Assembly: GCA_963576475.1 (NCBI GenBank)
Contig: OY754977.1
Span: forward strand, 34,701,872-34,765,871
DNA length: 64,000 bases
From: Molanna angustata
Lineage: Eukaryota > Arthropoda > Insecta > Trichoptera > Molannidae
Reading direction: 5' to 3'
Part shown: positions 12,520-24,559 of the stretch, piece after piece
Numbering within the stretch: position 1 is the stretch's first letter
How the letters are laid out: every line of letters starts with the position of its first letter
Position numbers and translations under genes: made by a program
The notes under the pieces: generated by a model
Told to the model about the DNA's origin: nothing
Databases searched by the model: none
The model's input: the letters and a program-made list of their open reading frames with translations, nothing else

Positions 12520-13219
12520 AAATAAAACAGAAAAACCAATAGCAACAGCATTTTTACCGTACATTAAAGGAACTACCGATAAAATAAGCCGCATGCTCAG
12601 TAAACATAATATAAGAACAATATTCAAAACAGAAAATAAAATCGGTACCCTCTTACGCAGTGTAAAGGACAAAATACCACTAGAATCCCATGGTGTATAT
12701 GAGATACCATGTGGATCGTGCGACATGTCTTATGTGGGAAAAAGCAACAGAAAGATATCTGCTAGAGTTGCGGAACACAGGGTTGATATGAACAATAAAA
12801 AGATAACATCGTCGCTCGTCCAACATACACTAGAAGAGGGCCACAGTATAAACTTCAATAATGCGCGAGTAATAGCAAATATCCAAAACGAAACAGCAAG
12901 GACTTTTAGAGAGGCAATAGAAATTTACAAAAGGATTAACATACTTAACAATAGAGATGATAGTATTAGCCTTCCACCTGCATGGAAAAACATTTTATTT
13001 AACAGTAGGTTTCATAACAAAAATAAAAATAATAAAATAACAGTTAATAATACATCATGCAAAACAAATATTCAGCCCACTTATTCAAATACAATAGACA
13101 CGATGCGCGTCACGCGTAGCAAAGCTTTATTATCGAGACAAACAATGGCCGATAACGGTACATGCAGCACTAGCGGCGCGGGCGGCGGTAATACGCATCT
13201 CCTACCGCCACACGATTAG
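12464..13219 (+). pseudogene. PLE GIY-YIG endonuclease domain
   Basis: This is the C-terminal endonuclease of the PLE, which is thought to nick the target and prime reverse transcription. The conserved GIY-YIG elements are visible: GVYEIPCGSCDMSYVGKS (about residues 76-94), then RKISARVAEHRVD and the EGHSINF region, followed by FREAIEIYKRINILNNRD. An A/S/T-rich tail ends at a TAG before 13,220. The start at 12,464 is incidental, since the true upstream frame is the RT. The 14 bases missing near 12,507 (present in the copy at 9,629-10,522) separate the two. The last codons precede the right terminal repeat. Confidence 0.85.
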
Positions 13220-13258
13220 ACTTTGGCTCGTCACGCTTCACTTGGTGCTAGGTTCCCG

Positions 13259-14230
<972 letters not shown>

Positions 14231-14472
14231 TTATCATTATTTTTGTGTTGTGATTTTTTTTTTTTTTACGGCGCTGGCCGATTTACTAATGATATTAATA
14301 ACAATTAAGCACTACAAATAATAACACTCAATTATTATTATTACCATTATACACTTCCTCAAAAGAATTAGCAGATCAATGCGTAAATTGTAAATTATTT
14401 AAAAGAGCAAAATAAAATGCAACAAACGCATCATCAAGCTTTCAATTGGGAATGGTTTACCCATCCAGATAC

Positions 14473-15118
<646 letters not shown>

Positions 15119-15200
15119 TTCAAAGGTGCCCACGGCTGAGTTGTCTAAGGGCCCGCCTACCGATCCAGAGATCGCAAGTTCGATCCCAACCTCGGCCAAA
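15119..15200 (+). repeat. tRNA-like SINE head
   Basis: GCCCACGGCTGAGTTGTCTA begins a tRNA-like stretch and AAGTTCGATCCCAACC (about 15,177-15,192) resembles a B box. An A+T-rich body follows with no sharp end. It is interpreted as a decayed tRNA-derived SINE rather than a working tRNA gene, because the acceptor arms do not pair and no anticodon arm is clear. Confidence 0.45.
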
Positions 15201-15404
15201 AATTGAATCAGTTATATTTTTTTATTTTTTTTATTTCCCAAATCATTATTATATAATATATATCCAGGATATTATATTAAATAAAAATATATACAATAAA
15301 TCAAAAAACGGGGAAAAAAATAAACAAGTGAATAAATAAAATACTTTACCAAATCTGCTGTCAATCTAATATTACGCTACTTTGAAGACGTTTCTGTCAC
15401 GGAC

Positions 15405-15490
15405 TGTGGACTAGTGGATAAATCGCTCGGACTAATTAATTCGGTGAACTTGGAGCTGGCAAAAGGAGTTCGACCCCGCGGCTCGGAGGA
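15405..15490 (+). repeat. tRNA-like SINE head upstream of the LINE
   Basis: TGGACTAGTGGATAAATCGC (A-box-like, about 15,409-15,428) and GGAGTTCGACCCCGCGGC (B-box-like, about 15,464-15,482) have the spacing of polymerase III internal promoters. T- and A-rich sequence follows, and the LINE begins soon after. It could be an independent SINE or part of the 5' region of the LINE insertion site. Confidence 0.45.
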
Positions 15491-15601
15491 TAAATATATA
15501 TTTTTTTTTCTCTGACCATTTTTAAAAATAAATCTCACCTACCTAATAAATATACAAATACCACCATCTCTTGGAATATAGGTGATTTATTTAAATCAAA
15601 A

Positions 15602-16549
15602 ATGAATTCTTGTCAGATATGCAACGAGGTTATACACGTTGGTGATAGAATCACCTGTAACGCGTGTAAAGATGATTTACACTTCAACTGTGTGGGAATT
15701 GTTGAAAGCAATTTCAGGAAAATGAGTAAAACAAATCGCACAAACTGGATGTGTATCAAATGTAAGACTGGTACAAAAAAAGAATTAATGCAAGATACAA
15801 GCACTTTTGTGCCCCAGCCATCGCCAAGAGACCCGCTAACATCAGTATTATACGAAATAAAACTCATACGTGAAGAATTAGTTTCATTTAAAGAAATCAA
15901 AAAGGATATGACTGCCATGCGCTTAGAATTTGAATCTTTTAAAACAAGTATGTCTTTTTTTAATAAAAAATTTGATGAAATTGAAAGAAAAGTTAATATT
16001 TTTGACAATAAGATTAAAACCATCGAAACCTTGGAACTAGAAGTCATTAATATCAAAAAACAGCTCAATGAAAAAGAACAATGGGACAGACTTAACAATA
16101 TTGAAATTGTTGGATTACCAGAAAATAGATCTGAAGTCGTAGAAGACATTGTTACTAACATAGGGCATAAATTGAACGTGCAAATATCTAAACAAGACAT
16201 CGATTACTGCTCTAGAATATCGTCACGAACAAAACCTAAGGATAAACCAAAAAATATCATAGTGAAATTTCGCAATCGAAACACCAAAGATGTATTACTA
16301 TCAGCCATGCGTAAAAACAAAGGTTTACGGACGAGCGATATCGGAATCCAAGGAGAACCAAAATCTATATATCTTAATGAACATCTTACCGTGAATAACA
16401 AATACCTTTTTTACAAAACCAAAATTATATGCAAAGAGAAGGAATACCAATTCTGCTGGATAAAAAATTGTCGAATCTATATACGCAGGAACGAGGTGTC
16501 ACCGGTTACGATAATCAGTCAAGAAGAAGACCTACTCAAAATAAAATGA
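15602..16549 (+). CDS. LINE ORF1 protein with PHD-like zinc finger and coiled coil
   Basis: This 315-residue protein is expected to bind the element's RNA in a ribonucleoprotein particle. Residues 4-57 form a PHD-like finger: CQIC, CNACKDDLHFNC and a final WMCIKC supply the Cys4-His-Cys3 ligands. Residues about 80-165 are rich in heptad-like Leu/Ile/Lys/Glu (IKLIREELVSFKEIKKDM, FDEIERKVNIFDNKIK) and probably form a coiled coil for trimer or multimer assembly. From about 170 (NNIEIVGLPENRSEVVEDIV) comes the RRM-like/basic C-terminal module found in many such ORF1 proteins. The ATG follows an A-rich leader. It lies upstream of ORF2 in the same orientation without overlap. A host PHD protein is unlikely given this context. 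Confidence 0.85.
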   Translation: MNSCQICNEVIHVGDRITCNACKDDLHFNCVGIVESNFRKMSKTNRTNWMCIKCKTGTKKELMQDTSTFVPQPSPRDPLTSVLYEIKLIREELVSFKEIKKDMTAMRLEFESFKTSMSFFNKKFDEIERKVNIFDNKIKTIETLELEVINIKKQLNEKEQWDRLNNIEIVGLPENRSEVVEDIVTNIGHKLNVQISKQDIDYCSRISSRTKPKDKPKNIIVKFRNRNTKDVLLSAMRKNKGLRTSDIGIQGEPKSIYLNEHLTVNNKYLFYKTKIICKEKEYQFCWIKNCRIYIRRNEVSPVTIISQEEDLLKIK

Positions 16550-16757
16550 AAATTCTGCAATCGAACAACGTTACACTATCACCAAATCCAATAGATATTT
16601 TAAAACACACCATCCCTTATACTTTCCTATCCTCTCCTCTACACTATCCCGTATATTGCCATTTACTGCGCTTCGTCGTACCCTTAACTATTAACAATCA
16701 ATTTAAAACAAAGAAATTTACAATATTTTACAAAGTTACTATCGTCTATGTTCTTCA

Positions 16758-19613
16758 ATGGGGTTAAATATTTATCTACAAAACGTACGTGGACTTAGAA
16801 GCAAAACAGAAACATTCTTAATCAACTGTCTAAGTAACGACTTCGATATCATCTGCCTCACAGAAACATGGCTCTTGGAGAGCATCAATAGCTCGGAACT
16901 CTTTGACTCAAGATACGTTGTATTCCGTAGAGATCGTGAGTATGAAATAGTTAATCAAAAACTAGGAGGCGGAGTTCTTATTGCAGTTAGGAATGAACTC
17001 AATCCGAAACAGCAATTAACATGGATATCTCACGCTGAAGACATATGGGTATCATTAAATGTAAATCCATCTCTTAAGGTCAACATTTGTTGCAGTTATC
17101 ACCCACAGGGTGTAAATTACTTTGACAATATGCAATATCACTTAGACAATGCTAGTAACCTAATAAATAACTTCCCTGATGACATTTTCATACTAACTGG
17201 AGATTACAACTTACCTCAGTTAAATTGGTCTCTTGATATCAATTCTGTCCCCATCCTACAAATAAATTCTACTACACCAGCTAGCACGCTACTTCTTGAT
17301 TTCCTTTCACTCACTGAAACTTATCAAATTAACACGCACCATAATTCAATGGGTAGAATTTTGGATTTGGTAATATCTAACTCACAGAATGTTTCCGTCA
17401 TTGAATGTGACTCTCCTCTTGTACCAGAAGATTCGCATCACAAATCCCTAATTATAAATATTAATATGGCAACTATCAAGTACATGAACCCAAATTCACG
17501 TGAAATATTTTTATTCCACAAAGCTGACTATATAAACATCAAGCATAGACTTTCTGATATAGATTGGACTACTCACTTCAATAACCTAAATTTAGAAGAT
17601 TCATTATCTCTCTTATATGATAAGCTCAATGCATTAATCGTAGAATTTGTTCCTAAAAAATATGCTTCAGCCAGCAAAAATTATCCTGCTTGGTATAGCA
17701 GACCCTTAATCAAAATAATAAAAGAGAAAACCAAATATCATACGAAATGGAAAAAATTTTCTAACCCCAGAGATTACGATAGTTTTGCCCTATTGCGATC
17801 ACGTCAAAAAAACCTCACAAGATCCTGTTTCAATTTGTACGTCGCTAAAATAGAAAACTCACTCAAATCCAATCCAAAGAATATTTGGTCATATGTTAAA
17901 TCAAAACGTCCATTAAATAACTTACCTCTCACCATGCATTATAATCAATCTACTGCAAATGATGGTCCAACTATTTGTAGTAAATTCAATGAATATTTTG
18001 CTTCTGTATTTGTTGACAGTTCTGAACAACCACCTGCAATGGATATCCCAGATTCTAACTCACAAGTATTCTTACACAAAGTCACTATCAATCCTATTCT
18101 GGTATATAACTATCTCACAAAAATTGATACTAGCAAAGGAGCTGGTTACGATAACATTCCAGCCCATTTAATAAAACAATGTGCCAATGAATTATGTCAT
18201 CCATTATACTTAATTTTCCGAAGATCCCTTAATGAGGGTCATTTCCCAAGTATGTGGAAAAAAGCCCTTATAACACCAATACACAAAACTGGAGACAATT
18301 CAAACATCGAAAATTATAGACCAATCTCGAAATTGTGTATTTTCAGTAAATTATTTGAAAAAATCATTATAGATCAAATTAATCCTGAAATAAGAACATC
18401 TTTAACTATTAAACAACATGGATTCCTTAGTAAAAGATCAGTGGAAACCAATTTATTAGAATTTACCGACCATTCATTTTCTGCCTTACTCGAAAATAAC
18501 CAGTTAGATACAATATACCTAGATTTTGCCAAAGCGTTCGACAAAATTAACCACAATATTCTGTGTTTTAAATTATGGAACTTTGGCATACGTGGCGATC
18601 TGTACAGATGGATAAAGTCCTATATAACAAATAGATCACAAGCAGTAGCCGCCAAAGGTTTCCAATCGTGTTTTGTTCCAATTCCCTCCGGAGTACCGCA
18701 GGGTTCTCACCTGGGTCCCTTGCTTTTCCTGATCTACATTAACGACATAACACAATGCATAGCTACCTCTGAAATAATTCTTTTTGCCGACGACAGTAAA
18801 TTATATAAACAAATCTCATCTACACATGACTGCTCACTGCTACAACAGGATTTAAATAACCTTTTTCGCTACTGTGAAAAAAATCAATTATATATAAATA
18901 TAAATAAATGTTTCTCAATGAGTTTCAGTAGAAGCAGAAATGTAATTAAATTTCACTACACTATTAATAATAATATATTGTCGCAAAAACCCGAAGCGAG
19001 AGACCTAGGCGTTATCCTTGATAACAAACTATCATTTATTCCTCATATTGATTCTGTCGTAAATAAAAGCTACAGAAACTTGGGTTTCATACAAAGAATA
19101 ACCAAATCCTTCAAAGAAACAACCTCGCTAGTTCTCCTATTTAATGCCTTCGTTAGAAGTCATTTGGAGTTTGCATCAACCGTATGGAGCCCTAGTTACA
19201 ATATTCACATCGATAGAATTGAGAGGATTCAGAGAAGGTTTGTTAAAACGCTTAATTTTAGAAAAAAAATTTACCGCCATGATTATGACCAATCTTTAAA
19301 ATTACATGGGTTTATATCACTTGAAAAAAGAAGAAAGATATCCGATGTCTATCTGCTTTATAAAATACTTAATAACCTTGTAGACAGCTCTTACCTACTC
19401 CAAAAAATTTCTTTCAACTGCCCCATGAAAACAACACGCCAAAATCACCTTTTCTATACACCATACTGCAGAACAAATTACGCACAGAATAATTATGTCA
19501 ACAGATGCTTAAATTATTACAATAGTCTTGACCCCCAACCTGATATATTTAACTCCACACAGACATCGATGAAACGCCAATTACGCGCAGTTATTGGTAA
19601 TATTACTGGTTAA
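16758..19613 (+). CDS. LINE ORF2: APE endonuclease and reverse transcriptase
   Basis: This 951-residue replicase nicks chromosomal DNA and copies the element RNA onto the nick. N-terminal APE-like endonuclease motifs are NVRGLRSK (residue 9), LTETWLLES, GDYNLPQLNW, RILDLVISNS and PEDSHHKSLI. RT motifs are IENYRPISKLCIFSKLFEKI, motif A YLDFAKAFDKINH (about 587), motif B SGVPQGSHLGPLLFLIYIND and the catalytic box ILFADDSKLY (about 675). The C-terminal region (FVRSHLEFASTVWSPS, HIDRIERIQRRFVK, then a Cys/Asn/Tyr-rich tail) is typical of the group. The length is normal and no catalytic residue is visibly lost. The EDSHH box differs slightly from the more usual SDH. ATG at 16,758 is the first in frame after the spacer. 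Confidence 0.92.
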   Translation: MGLNIYLQNVRGLRSKTETFLINCLSNDFDIICLTETWLLESINSSELFDSRYVVFRRDREYEIVNQKLGGGVLIAVRNELNPKQQLTWISHAEDIWVSLNVNPSLKVNICCSYHPQGVNYFDNMQYHLDNASNLINNFPDDIFILTGDYNLPQLNWSLDINSVPILQINSTTPASTLLLDFLSLTETYQINTHHNSMGRILDLVISNSQNVSVIECDSPLVPEDSHHKSLIININMATIKYMNPNSREIFLFHKADYINIKHRLSDIDWTTHFNNLNLEDSLSLLYDKLNALIVEFVPKKYASASKNYPAWYSRPLIKIIKEKTKYHTKWKKFSNPRDYDSFALLRSRQKNLTRSCFNLYVAKIENSLKSNPKNIWSYVKSKRPLNNLPLTMHYNQSTANDGPTICSKFNEYFASVFVDSSEQPPAMDIPDSNSQVFLHKVTINPILVYNYLTKIDTSKGAGYDNIPAHLIKQCANELCHPLYLIFRRSLNEGHFPSMWKKALITPIHKTGDNSNIENYRPISKLCIFSKLFEKIIIDQINPEIRTSLTIKQHGFLSKRSVETNLLEFTDHSFSALLENNQLDTIYLDFAKAFDKINHNILCFKLWNFGIRGDLYRWIKSYITNRSQAVAAKGFQSCFVPIPSGVPQGSHLGPLLFLIYINDITQCIATSEIILFADDSKLYKQISSTHDCSLLQQDLNNLFRYCEKNQLYININKCFSMSFSRSRNVIKFHYTINNNILSQKPEARDLGVILDNKLSFIPHIDSVVNKSYRNLGFIQRITKSFKETTSLVLLFNAFVRSHLEFASTVWSPSYNIHIDRIERIQRRFVKTLNFRKKIYRHDYDQSLKLHGFISLEKRRKISDVYLLYKILNNLVDSSYLLQKISFNCPMKTTRQNHLFYTPYCRTNYAQNNYVNRCLNYYNSLDPQPDIFNSTQTSMKRQLRAVIGNITG

Positions 19614-19847
19614 AAATCAAACCTACTTTCCTTAAACATTCATCCCTTCCTTATCAACGCTTTCCTATATCCATTATCCTTCCCTTTCCCCCACATACAC
19701 TCACCATCTTACAATGACTACCCAACATTAATAATGTATAATAATTTAAATATGTGAAACTTTATAATTGGCTATTTATTTTGTATTCTCATTTGAAATT
19801 AAGTATTATAAATGTATAGCTGTTAAGTTTCCAAACAAATGAAAAAG

Positions 19848-19893
<46 letters not shown>

Positions 19894-19925
19894 AAATAAA
19901 ATAAAAAGCCTCATTAGAATCACGG
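19614..19925 (+). other. LINE 3' UTR and poly(A) tail
   Basis: Non-coding sequence of about 230 bases is followed by an A run of roughly 45 bases and then (TAAAA)n. The A-rich end is the product of target-primed reverse transcription and marks the 3' insertion boundary near 19,905. Confidence 0.8.
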
Positions 19926-21026
19926 AGATGAAGACTCTACGGCCGATCGCAGGAGTCATTCTCCGAGAGTCAAGAACATAAATGTGTGATTTTGAATATG
20001 CTTTGTGATGACGCTTCTGGAGAAATCACGTGGGGAAAGCGAGTTCAGAACGAGTGGTGAGTATCCTGTTGGTAGCAGACCCCCAGGAAACCACCCAAAC
20101 GAAGGAACGATAGCTGGACATCCATCTCCCAGGAGTAGTTTCCGAGAATAACATGACATAGTCATAACAGGACAGGACATAAACAATTGTTTTTTGGAGT
20201 TTTGCAAAAATCAATTTCTTATATCTTTATATTTAGCTTTATCTGAACTTCCAGAACATGGTGCATCTTGCCGGAACGAAGTTTTGGCACTGCAGTTCTT
20301 TATACCTTAAGTTTTTTAAACGGCATAAATTACCTTTTATATACATATTTAAAAAAACATATGATGATAAAAATATACAGAATAAAAAAAAACAATTAGG
20401 TTTAAACTTGGCAAAATTTTTTTATGGCTAATCAGTTTAACAATAAATACAATAATAAAAAAATAGATATTAGCAAACATAAAAAAGATATACATGTCAT
20501 ATGGACTCAAAATAAACCAAAACATTAAATAAAAAAGTATTATGAATACAAAAAATAGCAGTAGAAGCAGTGTCATGTAAATTATAAATAAACAAAAAAG
20601 ATATACAAAAAAGACATTTTACAATCAAAAATATACAAATCCGTACTGAAAATATCACAAGTTGTTTCTCTCATAAAAAAATGTATATATAGTCCGTTAT
20701 ATAAATGTATATATAGTTGTCAATTCTTGGGAGCAATAAATTTGGATTGTAATCGAGTTATTTTATTTTATCTTAGTTGTATTACGGGAAGCTAACAACA
20801 GCTCAATTAGGTACTATGTGATATTATGTATATTTCAATGTATACATGTTACACTTACAGAGCCAAAATAAACATTCGGTCAATATAAATAGCGTATTAC
20901 CTTCAGTGTTTCGCACTAATATCATATTTTGCATTGAAGATGTCTACCATGGTTAAGAATAATGTGTTGTACAGTTTGCTTATGTATGCGTGAGATTGTG
21001 GCATTCTTCCTGACATACGTTCTACG
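19926..21026. other. Unassigned sequence
   Basis: 19,926-20,215 is more balanced in base composition than its surroundings and is open on the minus strand for 62-83 codons, but I recognise no motif. From 20,220 on it is A+T-rich with phrases such as ATGTATATATAGT repeated near 20,690. Confidence 0.4.
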
Positions 21027-21034
21027 TTATATAG

Positions 21035-21540
21035 CAGGGTTGGCGAACCCAGGGCGCGCGTGCCCGAAGCGGCACGTTTGAGTATTTGGACGGCACACGA
21101 ACGATTTCAAGTTCAATTTTTTTTTTAATTTTTACCTTTTTATAAATTTAAATTCTGATCTATCTATAGTTTTAATAATATTCAAGTATTTCACAAGATA
21201 AACGACAGTGTTATATTATCTTACCGTGTCAAATTCAAACAATTTTTATACTGGCATCACTGCCTTTGACGTTTGTTTTCATTTGAGGCATAGAATACAC
21301 TAACTAATTTGAGGTTATGTTCGTCGTATATCGCCGTCACAGGTGTCACTATCAGTGAAGATGAGTTCGTCGATCTTCGGTGAATCGGCGAGATTTTCGT
21401 CGGCGAACATTCACCGAAAAATGTGATTTATTTTTTATCTCTTCAATTTTGAATTATTTTACTGCATGAGTTCGCCAGACAATCGAGAAATAATATTTCA
21501 GAATTTTGGCACGCGGACCCAAAAAGGTTCGCCATCCCTG
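21035..21540. mobile_element. hAT-type MITE with perfect 8-bp target duplication
   Basis: A 506-bp non-autonomous element. The left end is CAGGGTTGGCGAACCCAGGG and the right end, read inverted, is CAGGGATGGCGAACCTTTTT. Exactly TTATATAG flanks both sides (21,027-21,034 and 21,541-21,548). Eight-base duplications and CAGGG ends are diagnostic of hAT transposons. No transposase is encoded; 92- and 64-codon frames near its right end are fortuitous. It must have been moved by a transposase made elsewhere. The intact duplication and well-preserved ends suggest it is not very old. Confidence 0.92.
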
Positions 21541-21663
21541 TTATATAGGATAGGAGCATGGATAAGTTCAGGGCTGTGTTCAGATTCAACTCTCGACGTC
21601 GGGCGTCGAATGTGCCTGAAGTTGCAGATTATGGCGTTTTTCACACCTATCATACTGAACGCT

Positions 21664-21697
21664 TTCGAGTGGCGTTTCAATCTGAACGCCACTCGAA
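21664..21697. repeat. 13-bp perfect inverted repeat
   Basis: TTCGAGTGGCGTT (21,664-21,676) and AACGCCACTCGAA (21,685-21,697) pair perfectly around an 8-base loop. It sits in a C+G-richer patch (21,560-21,700) just outside the hAT MITE and may be part of another small element. Confidence 0.7.
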
Positions 21698-21709
21698 ATT
21701 TTAAATGTC

Positions 21710-22320
21710 AAATGTCATTTATCATTCTACATGTCTCTTTTTAGGTTATATTTTCATCGGAAGACAACAATTGAGGATCACATATTTTTTTCCATTAAAA
21801 TACCTTTAGAAATTGTACAGGGTTTTTATAGAATTCTATAAAACGTCACAAGTCTATAGGTATATTAAAAATCATTTGAGTTTTTCTTTACCGGCTTTAT
21901 ATCTTCGAAATACAGCTGATTTTATTCTCTGTTGTTATAGTGCAATTATATTTAATAATATGAGTTTCTAGTGGTCGATGCTCCTCCTCACTCCCCTCCA
22001 TACTTCTCTCCTTTCCCATCCTGTTTTCAAAATTGTTAATTGTGTATGTAATATATTTTAGAACACTATAATTGGCAATATAAAAATTAACTTTATATAT
22101 TTGTATAAATTTTTATTGTATTCTATAAAAGAAATAAATTTTTTTTACATATATTACGTTTTTATAAACGTGTTTGGTAATGGCCAAAGAATTAATTCAT
22201 GGAATATTTTTATTATTGCATATGCGCAATAAGAATGTTGTTCATAATTTCACACATAGATGGCTGTAGTAAAAATTCCTTATTTTCAAGCGAAAAGAAT
22301 TTAAGTATTACAATATATAG
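21710..22320. other. A+T-rich stretch, nothing recognised
   Basis: No gene, repeat end or structured RNA recognised. There is a pyrimidine-rich patch at about 21,980-22,020. Confidence 0.45.
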
Positions 22321-22324
22321 AACT

Positions 22325-22500
22325 TTCAAAATTGAATTGATAGGGATCTCATTAAAAAGGCATAATTGGTGAACGTTGCGCAAGCGCATAAAGTGATCAC
22401 GTAAACCAGCCGATGACAGGTCGTAAGCCCTGTTGGTGCCTTGATTTCCCGGTTCTCCTACAGTAAATATTCCAACTTCGTCTCTATTGAGATGTTAAAA
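22325..22500. repeat. Dispersed repeat W, copy 2
   Basis: Shares GATAGGGATCTCATTAAAAAG, GCATAATTGGTGAACGTTGC and AAGTGATCACGT with 3,146-3,265. Its right part (GCCTTGATTTCCCGGTTCTC ... CCAACTTCGTCTCTATT) is the reverse complement of 37,826-37,880. This links W segments that occur in different relative orientations. Confidence 0.5.
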
Positions 22501-22744
22501 AATCAATTAATTCATATTTCGGCCCGAAGGTTCTAGGAACGCTCCTGCTTGATAGTGAGGTAGTGAGGCCACAACCCATACGTTTATATTTACTACGGCA
22601 GATTATTGGAAACTACGTCTTACATATTAGCCACATTGGTTGGTGGGAACCCCCTGACAGTTACCTTTAAGTTCTATAAATTGTTATTGTCGTTGGGATT
22701 GTGCCATACACATTGCGGCTTACAGCCAAACGACAGGCGTAGGA

Positions 22745-22915
22745 AACGACGGCCTACTTGGTTCAGTTGGTTAGGTATCTGACTGCTGATACAAAGGGTT
22801 TGATTCCCGGTGGAAAAACAATTTTAAATTGTATTTTCAGTCTGGATCTGTGAGACGATTAATATCCGGAATGTAGCAGGTAGTTTTTACATAGGTGCTT
22901 GATAATTTAATATAA
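22745..22915 (+). repeat. tRNA-derived SINE S1, copy 2
   Basis: TTGGTTCAGTTGGTTAGG (A-box region) and GGGTTTGATTCCCGG (B box, about 22,797-22,811) are followed by GTATTTTCAGTCTGGATCTG and GAGACGATTAATATC. It is a shorter, diverged copy of 3,440-3,665. Confidence 0.7.
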
Positions 22916-22994
22916 ATACCTATATCTATTCTTTATGATTCTTCGAAAGGATGGAATTACTCGACCATGTGAATAACATTCTGAAAATGGGAAA

Positions 22995-23150
22995 TGGAAG
23001 AAGCTTGAACAACCTGTCGAAAATGTATGAGACGATATATGATGAGTGGTGGTAGTGCGGTTAGCGCGCTTGGTTAGTAATCCAGTGGTCGCGAGTTCGA
23101 ATATTGCCACGACCGATTTCTTTCACCAGTAGGGCAAGCAGGGAATGAAT
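22995..23150 (+). repeat. tRNA-derived SINE of another family
   Basis: GTGGTAGTGCGGTTAGCGCG (A-box-like, about 23,048-23,067) and CGCGAGTTCGAATATTGCC (B-box-like, about 23,090-23,108) are spaced as in a tRNA. The downstream body, to about 23,150, has no recognised match in the window. A real tRNA gene is unlikely because the arms do not pair. Confidence 0.5.
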
Positions 23151-23159
23151 CAGGATGTA

Positions 23160-24550
23160 CATATTATAATTTTTACAAGATAAAAAAATATATTCATTCT
23201 TTTAAAAATGAAAAAATATATATTAATGAGGCGACGTATATAAGCGCTCTTGAGGTGAGGTTATCACAAAAACGGCGCTATAAAAATTATCGCAATTTTT
23301 TATTTATTCTTAAATACCTACTGGCATTCGTTAAATTGCTCTAACTGCATTATTCACATTTTTCTTATATGAGATATACATTTATAAAAAAAACTGTGTG
23401 TATGGTCTTGAATCATATTGATTTCATTTCTTAGATTTTTCTTTTGTTGATATTTTATTATATCCACACTTACGTATTCTCGTACGAAGCGATCATCGCT
23501 ATTGTTACCATTGGCCCTGTATACATCCTAAGAGACAATAATCCTCTAGAGTACAATGTATCTACACTCATATCTCTTTACAATTCCTTCTTTTCTCTCC
23601 CTTTTTACTCTACTTTTAGATATTGTCTCATTTTTCTTGACATACGATTACGGGGCAGGCGTCTCACATGGTTTATACCATATTTAAAAGAAACTTTTTT
23701 ATTATGTACATATGTTCATCGATTTCTTTTGACCAAGTGGATAATTTTTTATCGTTAGAAATGGGGTATCTTACGATTGGTCCCATTTCTATTTGGTCAA
23801 TAAATGAACAAGGAACTTGCGTATTTAGCGGCGTATGAAATCTCCTCTGGTCGCCGCGCGCCGTCTACCCGGAAGATCACCCAAGAAATGGAAAGGTAGT
23901 TGGACTTCGTCATCCCAGGAAGCATAGATTCTGAAGAACAGACCAACTAGGTTTCCTAAATGATGTGTAAGAAGAATAATTTCCAAAAACCATAGGTGTG
24001 TTGAACCATAGGGAAATTAAAAACGCCTTTACATATTATATTTACAATAGTCATTTTATTTTAAGTAAAAATTAAATACTTAAAAATAATATGTACATAC
24101 AATAATTAACATTTTTTACATTATTTACTAGTATTTATATGATTCTTATAATATAAGCGTTTGTAAATAACAAGTCTAATAGGTAAGAATAATAGCATTT
24201 TTTTATAAAAAACATCCCTCGTTATTTACATTTTAAAATATGGCAATTAATATATTTCTTATATTAAGAGTTATTTTTATATTCCTAAAATAACAACAAA
24301 TACAAATCCTATGTATTGAAATGATATAATAACAAAATTTAAAAAAATCGAAAGTAAACGATAAGAAAAGACAAAATTAGATTTACCTATTTTTATTTTT
24401 AAATAAAATGTTTAAAAACTTATATTTTTATTCAGGTAGGTATAGCAAAAAATATGAAAATATAAAAAAAATCGCAGCATATATGTTATATATGATGAAC
24501 TCAGAATTCGATGTAGAAAATTAAGTGTAAACATTTTATGGTTTCCATGA
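23160..24550. other. Unassigned A+T-rich sequence
   Basis: The 104-codon frame at 23,444-23,758 has no recognisable motif and a membrane-like composition expected by chance in this base composition. I see no element ends. Confidence 0.4.
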
Positions 24551-24559
24551 TTTTATAAT

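Larger units (their letters stand above)
15540..19900 (+). mobile_element. Apparently intact CR1/Jockey-group LINE
   Basis: This two-ORF non-LTR retrotransposon consists of a short 5' leader (start uncertain, after about 15,490), ORF1 at 15,602-16,549, a 208-bp inter-ORF spacer, ORF2 at 16,758-19,613, a 3' UTR of about 230 bp and a poly(A) run from about 19,846 to 19,890 followed by TAAAA repeats. Neither ORF has an internal stop or frameshift. The combination of a PHD-finger ORF1 with an APE endonuclease/RT ORF2 is known from the CR1 side of the Jockey superfamily. I did not find a convincing target duplication, so the 5' limit is open. Confidence 0.85.

Noticed and set aside
15613..16200. 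195-codon minus-strand frame opposite LINE ORF1
   Set aside because: It is antisense to a frame with clear zinc-finger and coiled-coil signals and has Ser/Leu-rich composition typical of a shadow.
23444..23758. 104-codon plus-strand frame with hydrophobic stretches
   Set aside because: No motif, A+T-driven composition, no repeat or splice context. Likely chance.
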